Shown here: piece by piece, positions 10,635-18,600 of the stretch
Layout: each line of letters opens with the position of its first letter
How positions within the stretch are numbered: the stretch's first letter is position 1
Source of the DNA: Meghimatium bilineatum
Lineage: Eukaryota; Mollusca; Gastropoda; Stylommatophora; Philomycidae
Direction of reading: 5' to 3'
Length of the DNA stretch: 64,000 nucleotides
NCBI GenBank assembly: GCA_034231615.1
Contig: CM067322.1
Span: 67,813,354 to 67,877,353, forward strand
Program-made: the position numbers and the translations under genes
The notes under the pieces: generated by a model
The model's database searches: none
Told to the model about the DNA's origin: nothing
Seen by the model: the letters and a program-made list of their open reading frames with translations, nothing else

Positions 10635-10889
10635 GTACTTAAACTATTGCCCCTTAAAGATATGAAAGCAGATTTATGTGTACATCTCAACCGGAAGGTA
10701 TTTCTTGAGCATCCAGCATTCCGCTTAGCTAGTGACGGCTGTCTTAGGGCCCTAGCTATGCACTTCAACATGACACATAGCGCTCCGGAGACCTCATATT
10801 TCATCAGGGAGAAAGTCTCGATGCATTGTGTTTTGTTGTTTCTGGTTCGTTGGAAGTGATACAAGACGAGGAGGTCGTTGCAATTCTGA
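10635..10889 (+). CDS. eag: eag exon: end of C-linker and first half of the cNBD-homology domain
   Basis: Acceptor TTTTTTCAG/GTACTT; donor CTGA/GTAAGTGTGG. The translation has [19 protein letters not shown], then [12 protein letters not shown], then after a frame change [12 protein letters not shown]- and DEEVVAIL, the beta-roll of the binding-homology domain. Differences from the family pattern: at the exon start an extra A and an extra TT turn NYCPKDM into KLLPLKDM (net one residue added). Near 10,787 a G is missing from what should be CCGGGAGAC, shifting the frame by one. The exon is flanked on the left by the 45-bp acceptor array and on the right by the 42-bp donor array. Confidence 0.88.
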
Positions 10890-12668
10890 GTAAGTGTGGT
10901 AAAACTAGAATATATGTCCTTGATGACATGTGCAAGTGTGGTGAAACTAAAATATATATCCTTGATGACATGTGCAAGTGTGGTGAAAGTAGAATATATG
11001 TCCTTGATGACATGTGCAAGTGTGGTGAAACTAGAATATATATCCTTGATGACATGTGCAAGTGTGGTGAAACTAGAATATATGTCCTTGATGACATGTG
11101 CAAGTGTGGTGAAAACTAGAATATATGTCATTGATGACATGTGCAAGTGTGTGAAACTAGAATATATGTCCTTGATGACATTTGCAAGTGTGGTAAAACT
11201 AGAATATATGTCCTTGATGACATGTGCAAGTGTGGTGAAACTAGAATATATGTCCTTGATGACATGTGCAAGTGTGGTGAAACTAGAATATATGTCCTTG
11301 ATGACATTTGCAAGTGTGGTAAAACTAGAATATATGTCCTTGATGACATGTGCAAGTGTGGTGAAACTCTGTAAGTCTATGTTCTTGGTGTCGTGTGTAA
11401 GTGTTGTGAAACTATATACGTTCTTGATTTGTGTAACTGTGTGAGTCTATATTTTGATTCATGTGTAAGTATACTAAAACTATATGAGTATATATTCTTG
11501 ATGTCGTGTGCGTGACTAGACTGTATTAGTCTATATTCTTGATATCGTATAGGTGAGTGAAACTCTGTGAGTCTATGTTCTTAGTGTCGTGTGTAAGTGT
11601 GCTGAAACTCTGTGAGTCTACTTCTTAATGTGTGTAAATAAACTCAGTGTGTCTATATTATTTATGTTGCATTTGCTTGTTGATTTATTATGATTTTATC
11701 TAGTCTTAAAACGTGACCCAGGTATTTCAATCTGCGTTTTCTTATAGTGTTTGAAACATATTCTTGGTATGTTTTTTTTCCAAATACTTTACATGGTGTC
11801 AAATTATGAACACGTTAGTTTGAGGGTGCCTAAACCAATCAATCACTGACAAACACAAAAGTAATAGAGATACATTCCAAAATGTATGATATCGCTGTAT
11901 AGATATCTCATATATATTTCCATGTCTTTGTTTATATTACCTTGCCACAATATTTACAGTCTCTGCAATAGCAATTATAGTATGAACATATAAATATTCA
12001 CGATAAACAAATCGAAATCAAGACATTAACCTTCCTATATGAATTACTGATCAGCCAATAATCAACATATACAATATAGAACTAGAATGTGTAAAATAAA
12101 TTCCATATCTGGGAGCAAATATTAACAGGTCCTGAGATTGTTCAGTCGAGATTAGAAGAAGACTCGCAATTACAACACCGAAATTAACACGAATGAGAAA
12201 GTTATGGCAAAGTAGTAACAACGACACTAAAGTAAACCCTTTTAAGAACATGTGTTTTACAAATGGCAACATATGAATTCGAGACTCAGACTTTAAACAA
12301 GACAATATCCAAAATAATAAATTCATTTGCACTGAAAGTGCTACAGAAAGATCACACGAATATCGTGGACAGAGGAAAAACAAGAACATTGAAGTTACTG
12401 AAACTAAATGAAGGATGGTTTCTAAATAACATCACAAGACGGAAGCTACAGTTTTTTGGAAAATTAAAACAACATGATGGTATCGAGAGGCTGATTCTGG
12501 AGGGCAGAGTACCAGTTGAGAGAAGAAGAAGACCACGAAGATGATGGACCAGCGACATCGAAGACTACGTGCACATGTCTCTAGCCAATGCAGGCCTGCT
12601 TGCCCGGGACAGAGAGGAGTTCAGAGTAACCACGACGAAGACAACGTTCTGGAAAGATTATATCATTT

Positions 12669-12710
<42 letters not shown>

Positions 12711-15567
12711 CATGGTATCCGTGTGTATGTGTATCTACGAGTTTGAAGATACGTAATACAGTGTTCAACAATATTCTTATATTATTTTGCAGGTAAAGGA
12801 GATGTTTTTGGTGACAATTTCTGGAAAGATCAGACCATTGGTCAGTCAACGGCAAATGTAAGAGCTTTGACATACTGTGATCTCCACGCCATCAAGCGTG
12901 ACCGACTTCTTGAAGTTTTGGGACTTCTATCATGCGTTTGCTAATTCGTTTGCACGAAACTTGACACTCACATACAATCTAGACACAGGGTAGGTATTTT
13001 TCATATATAAACATAAGTTGAAGATGCCAGCTGAAGCTATTATTTTGTATTTCACATCATGACTGAACTTATCTTTGCGTGGATATATTTGGATATATAT
13101 TACATGATACAAACGTGGTTACAATTGGAAATCGCTTACATGATACACATATGGATATATTTGGAAATCTCTTACACAATACAAAAGTGAATGTATTTGG
13201 AAATACATGATACAAGTGTGCACCACCAAGACAAGAGACAGGGGATGTTGGACATCCGTTGCAGCCAACTTTCGTTGCGGAGACGACACATGATGATGAT
13301 AAAAGCGTGGATACATCTGAAAATCTCTCACAAAGTATACGTTTGGATATTGTAGAGATCTCTTACATGATACGCATGTGGGTATATTTGGATATATTAT
13401 ATGATATACGTGTGTGGATATATTTGAATATCTCTTACGTGATATACGTGTGTGGATATATTTGAAAATCTCGTACATTACACGTGTGTAGATATGATTG
13501 AAAATCTCTTGCATGTCACATGTGTGGATATAGTTGTATATTCACACATGACACGTGTGTGGATATATTTGGATATCTATAATTTATAGTTTTGCTGGAC
13601 ACATATCGGATATATGCGGATATTTATTACATTATATACATGTGGGCATATTTGGAAGTCACATTACGCATGTTTGGTTATAGTTGGATATTCTTACATG
13701 TCACATATGTGGATATTTTTGAACATGCTTATCTAAAATTTGCAGTTTTGCTGGATCCATATGTGTATATATTTGGATAGCTCTTATATGGCACATCTTA
13801 CATGACACATCTTACCATGACACACATTACACTCTCCGATATCCCTTTCATGATACACATTATACTCTCCGACATCCCTTGTATGACACACGTANNNNNN
13901 NNNNNNNNNNNNNNNNNNNNNNNNNNNNNNNNNNNNNNNNNNNNNNNNNNNNNNNNNNNNNNNNNNNNNNNNNNNNNNNNNNNNNNNNNNNNNNTCCCGT
14001 GTCATTGAAGTGGACGTTAACAGGCAAACCCTAATGGTTTTTTTATGCTATACAGATGTTCGCAGAATCGGTCTGTTTTATGCTATACAGATGTTCGCAG
14101 AATCGGTCTGCGAGCCTCCTTTCAGTTTCACCTATATATGTCATGGCGCAACGCTTGCATATGGTGGCATAGATGACGTTGCGGGACACACATGTGAAGC
14201 TCGCCTCAATGGTGAAGGTGGCTTTAGAGAATGTGACAGACTGGATCTGGGTGACATAGGCACAAATGTAGCATTTTCTGCGTTTGCATCTGATGGTGCC
14301 AAAATGATTAGGAACGTCAGGCTGGAGGTGACTCCGGACCAGTAGATCAAAAGACCAGAAGATCGACTGCGGACCGAAGGTACTTTCTTTGAAGGTACTT
14401 GATTATCTCGTGAGCTACAGAAGTGCGTCATGCAAGAAATATTCATGGCAGACAGCGTGTGCTATTGTTGTAGAAAATATGGAATACGTCTGTGAAACAC
14501 GAGCACAATGACATCAATCATATGATTAAGCATGAGCGCAATGAATTCAAGAATATGTGGAAACATGCATTGCTATATGATTGATTTCATTGTCCTCTTG
14601 TTTCTCTATATTTCTTGATTTCATTATGCTCCTGTTTCCACATATTCTTGAATTCATTATGCTCCTGAGCATAATTAAATCAAGCACATGTGGAAACAGG
14701 AGCATAATGTAATCAGCGCATGAGAAAACATGAGCACAATGAAACCAATCATACGTGGAAGCATGAGCACAATAAAATCAAACATATGTGGAATCATAAG
14801 CATAATGAAATCAATCATATGGTGTAGTATGAACATAATGAAATCAAACATATGGTGTAGTATGAACATAATGAAATCAAACATATGGTGTAGTATGAAC
14901 ATAATGAAATCAATCATATGGTGTAGTATGAACATAATGAAATCAAACATATGGTGTAGTATGAACATAATGAAATCAAACATATCGTGTAGTATGAACA
15001 TAATGAAATCAAACATATGGTGTAGTATGAACATAATGAAATCAATCATATGGTGTAGTATGAACATAATGAAATCAATCATATGGGGTAGCATGAACAT
15101 AATGAAATCAATCATATGGTGTAGTATGAACATAATGAAATCAATCATATGGTGTAGTATGAACATAATGAAATCAATCATATGGGGTAGTATGAACATA
15201 ATGAAATCAATCATATACACCTGTTGGAGATTTATGAACCTTTCTATATTTTAAAAGAATAACTAAATTTGGTTACATGTTACTTTTTTGTGGCATATTT
15301 TAATGTTACACTTGTATATACATTTTCTATACATGTTTAAATTGTAACAATTGGACCATCCTACCAACCATATATGCAATAGCACATATACCTATATAGT
15401 GAGACTACTCATCAATTCATCTCTAATTATGTATATTATCTCATTTCATTATTAGTCTTGTTCTGAAAGCACTCATGAGATCAGGAATTATCTGGGTATG
15501 AAATAATGCTCCATGGAAACCTCCGCAATTCAAAAAGGGATATGAAGCGTTATTTCTCGTGATTTCA

Positions 15568-15661
<94 letters not shown>

Positions 15662-18600
15662 ATAGTAAGAGAGAGCGAGCGAGAGAGGAGGAACTATGTT
15701 AGATGTATGTATATATATATATAGAAAGAGAGAGAGCGAGAGAGAGAGAGGAGGAACTATGTTAGATGTGAGGGAATAACGACTAAACTCCCAGTTTATT
15801 ATGCGGCAGAAATATCATCACTTCTTTACGCCTGTGTAACACGGCAGTTTACGCCAAATACCATAGAAGAATAAGCTGTTTCGATCCAATCTGCCTTCCT
15901 AAGATACTCAACATTCATTGGTGGGATAAAATATCTTACAGTGGTACTGATAAATTCTGAATCCGTAAGCATACACACAATGAGTAGGACTATGTTTGCA
16001 TGAAAGATAATTCTAAACACAAAAACGGCTATTTGGAAAACTTCATACTGGCACCGCAAAGGCCGGAAAACAGAAGAAACATTTTTTAAACACTCTTAAG
16101 GCATCATTGGCTAACTTCAACATAAATACACATTCATGTGAGAATCTTGCACAAGACAGAACCGACTATCAGAATCAAGAAAACAGCAGCTGTCTGCAGA
16201 GAATATAAGACACGATGCTGTGCAGCAATATTTCTTACCCATATAATTCCAAAGCCAGAGCAGCACAACAACCGACAGGATCCTCACAAACTTGCTCACA
16301 GAGTGCAGTAGAATATTTCAGACACGCATATGACTCATTATTTATAAACGAATGCAATATAGACATCATCATCATCCCAGTTGAACTACATGGTCGTCGT
16401 CGACTAGGATAAGCGAACGAACAAGAACACAATATGTAAGCAAGTTATCTCATATACTTGACTACATTTAGTATACAAAAGCCAGCAGCCTCTGATAAAT
16501 GTGTGTTTATATTTGGAAATACATAAGAATGAAATATGCGTGCTTTGAAAACTAGTACGTTCATCAATAGTTGATCACAGATATTGTCTATTATCTCCGC
16601 AATTACTGAGCGTATGGGCTTCATATTTTGCGTGTCTTATTTCATAACCACGTTATAGATTTATGATTAATTATTATCTAGACTGAATGGATTTATCACA
16701 GCAGTCGTTTTTATGTCGTTTTTAAGATAGCAATGATTTGTATGTGGAAATGATAATTTGCAGTAATCACTGGTTCATTTGTTGTAACATGAAGTATTTA
16801 TAATAATACTTGTCTTTCGTTGTATTAATATTATACGCAATGAAATTCATAGTTAACAGTTTAATGTTTATGAAATTTGTACATTCAAATTGTTATATTA
16901 TTTACATTTGGTGTGAATTTAAAATAAACGTAAACATACATTGTACTTACAATAGTCATCATCTTCGTTCTAGTATGAATATTCTAAGTACTAAGTATGT
17001 TATCCAAATCCTTCTTCTTCTCTGATTATCACTGTCCTCGTTTCAAATTATTATTATTTTTCTAATCATAATCTGATGAATCGTAAATATCGATAATTGT
17101 AGTTGGTTAAATGAAGCGTAAGCCATTTTTCTGACAATATTTTTCTTCCAATTATAATGTATGGTCTTCACATTTAATTCAGAATTCATTGTCAATGGCG
17201 AAGAGATAGTATATGCAATTTTCTGAAAATCATTAAGTTTGAAGGTTTTCTTTTAATTTGCCACTGACCCACTTTATTTTATCCCAAATAAATTATATGG
17301 GATTTAAATGTGAATGGTTCGGTTGTAATCGTAGACATATATGTCCATGCTCCTGTATAATTTTATCAATTTGGAAAGTCTTTGCTCTATATGCATTCTT
17401 TACCAGCAACGGTAATTCGGGTTTTAAGTGCATTTTAACAAATGAAATATGTTTGTTTTTTCTTAAGCCATATTTTTATCTCTTCCGTAGTAGATGAGGA
17501 TGTAGGAAACGTATCTTCACATGCTAACACATTATGATAGGAAGCGTTGTCTATAACCAGACAGGAGCGTCAATCTAATGCTGAAATACAGTCTTCTTTA
17601 TCCGCTCTCTAGATAAATGACCATTCATCTCAGCATGGTAATCTCGATCAACATTCATAGATTTGGAAATCAAATCTAGTTCAAAATTCTTCAAACGGCT
17701 ATTTTGTCTGTTGCCTGCATGTACCGTTATTAATCTTTGATCGTTGCTGCTCAGCACATATCTCTTAATAGTTCCATCTACAGATTTTCATTCCTTTTAA
17801 TTAGTGTGGTGAGCGTTTATCCATGTTTCATCTATATATCAATATCTTAATACAGTATTTTCTTAATACGTCTCCTTAATTTGTCTCAAATATTTACTTT
17901 TGATAGTCATTAAATGAGGATTCTCACAAATGACGTTACTGGCACATGTATATTTGTGAAATGCAAATGCAGCACCCCTTACATATTTACATAATTTAGT
18001 TTTCGAAATGATAATGTTATTGTTCTTTTCTATATTTGCAATTTCTTTGGTGCCAATGCTTCATTGCACCCCACAAGTCTTTCATTTCTCTTTTAATAAT
18101 CTTTTCATCGAAGTTATCTACAACACGTTTTTCTTCATTTCGTTTCAATTGGTTTTGTAAAATTATGGTTACCTTCTTCTAACCACCTTGATAGTGTTGT
18201 GCATTTTATACCCATGGCATGCTGTATTCTTTTTTATGGCTTATTAATACTATGAAATAGAGTACTGCGTCGCGCCTCTTGCGAAAAATATGTGTCCAAT
18301 CTAATAGCTATACCTTCCAATGTAGCTAATTTAACTTTCAAAGACATGGTTATAATATAGTTGTAAATGCTGCTTTACGATAAGCTGTACATAATTGAAA
18401 ATAAAAAAATTTGATATGTTGAAGACACCACAATAAAATCTCGACGAATATGAATGATATCACCTTTTAGGAAACTGGAGTTTACCTATTATTTTAGGAT
18501 ATAACTATGAACTTTTTTAAAACGCTTACCAAATTTTTCCCTTAAACCTCTTTCTCTCTCTCTCTCTGCCTGATTAAGTCATAATTCGCACTCATGAAAA

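Noticed and set aside
10631-11444. Open frames of 75-182 codons on both strands
   Set aside because: They come from the 42-bp array read in several frames; only the eag exon part is real coding sequence.
14675-15254. Open frames of 181 (minus) and 174 (+) codons with 11-residue repeats
   Set aside because: 33-bp minisatellite, open in both directions; no start context or family resemblance.
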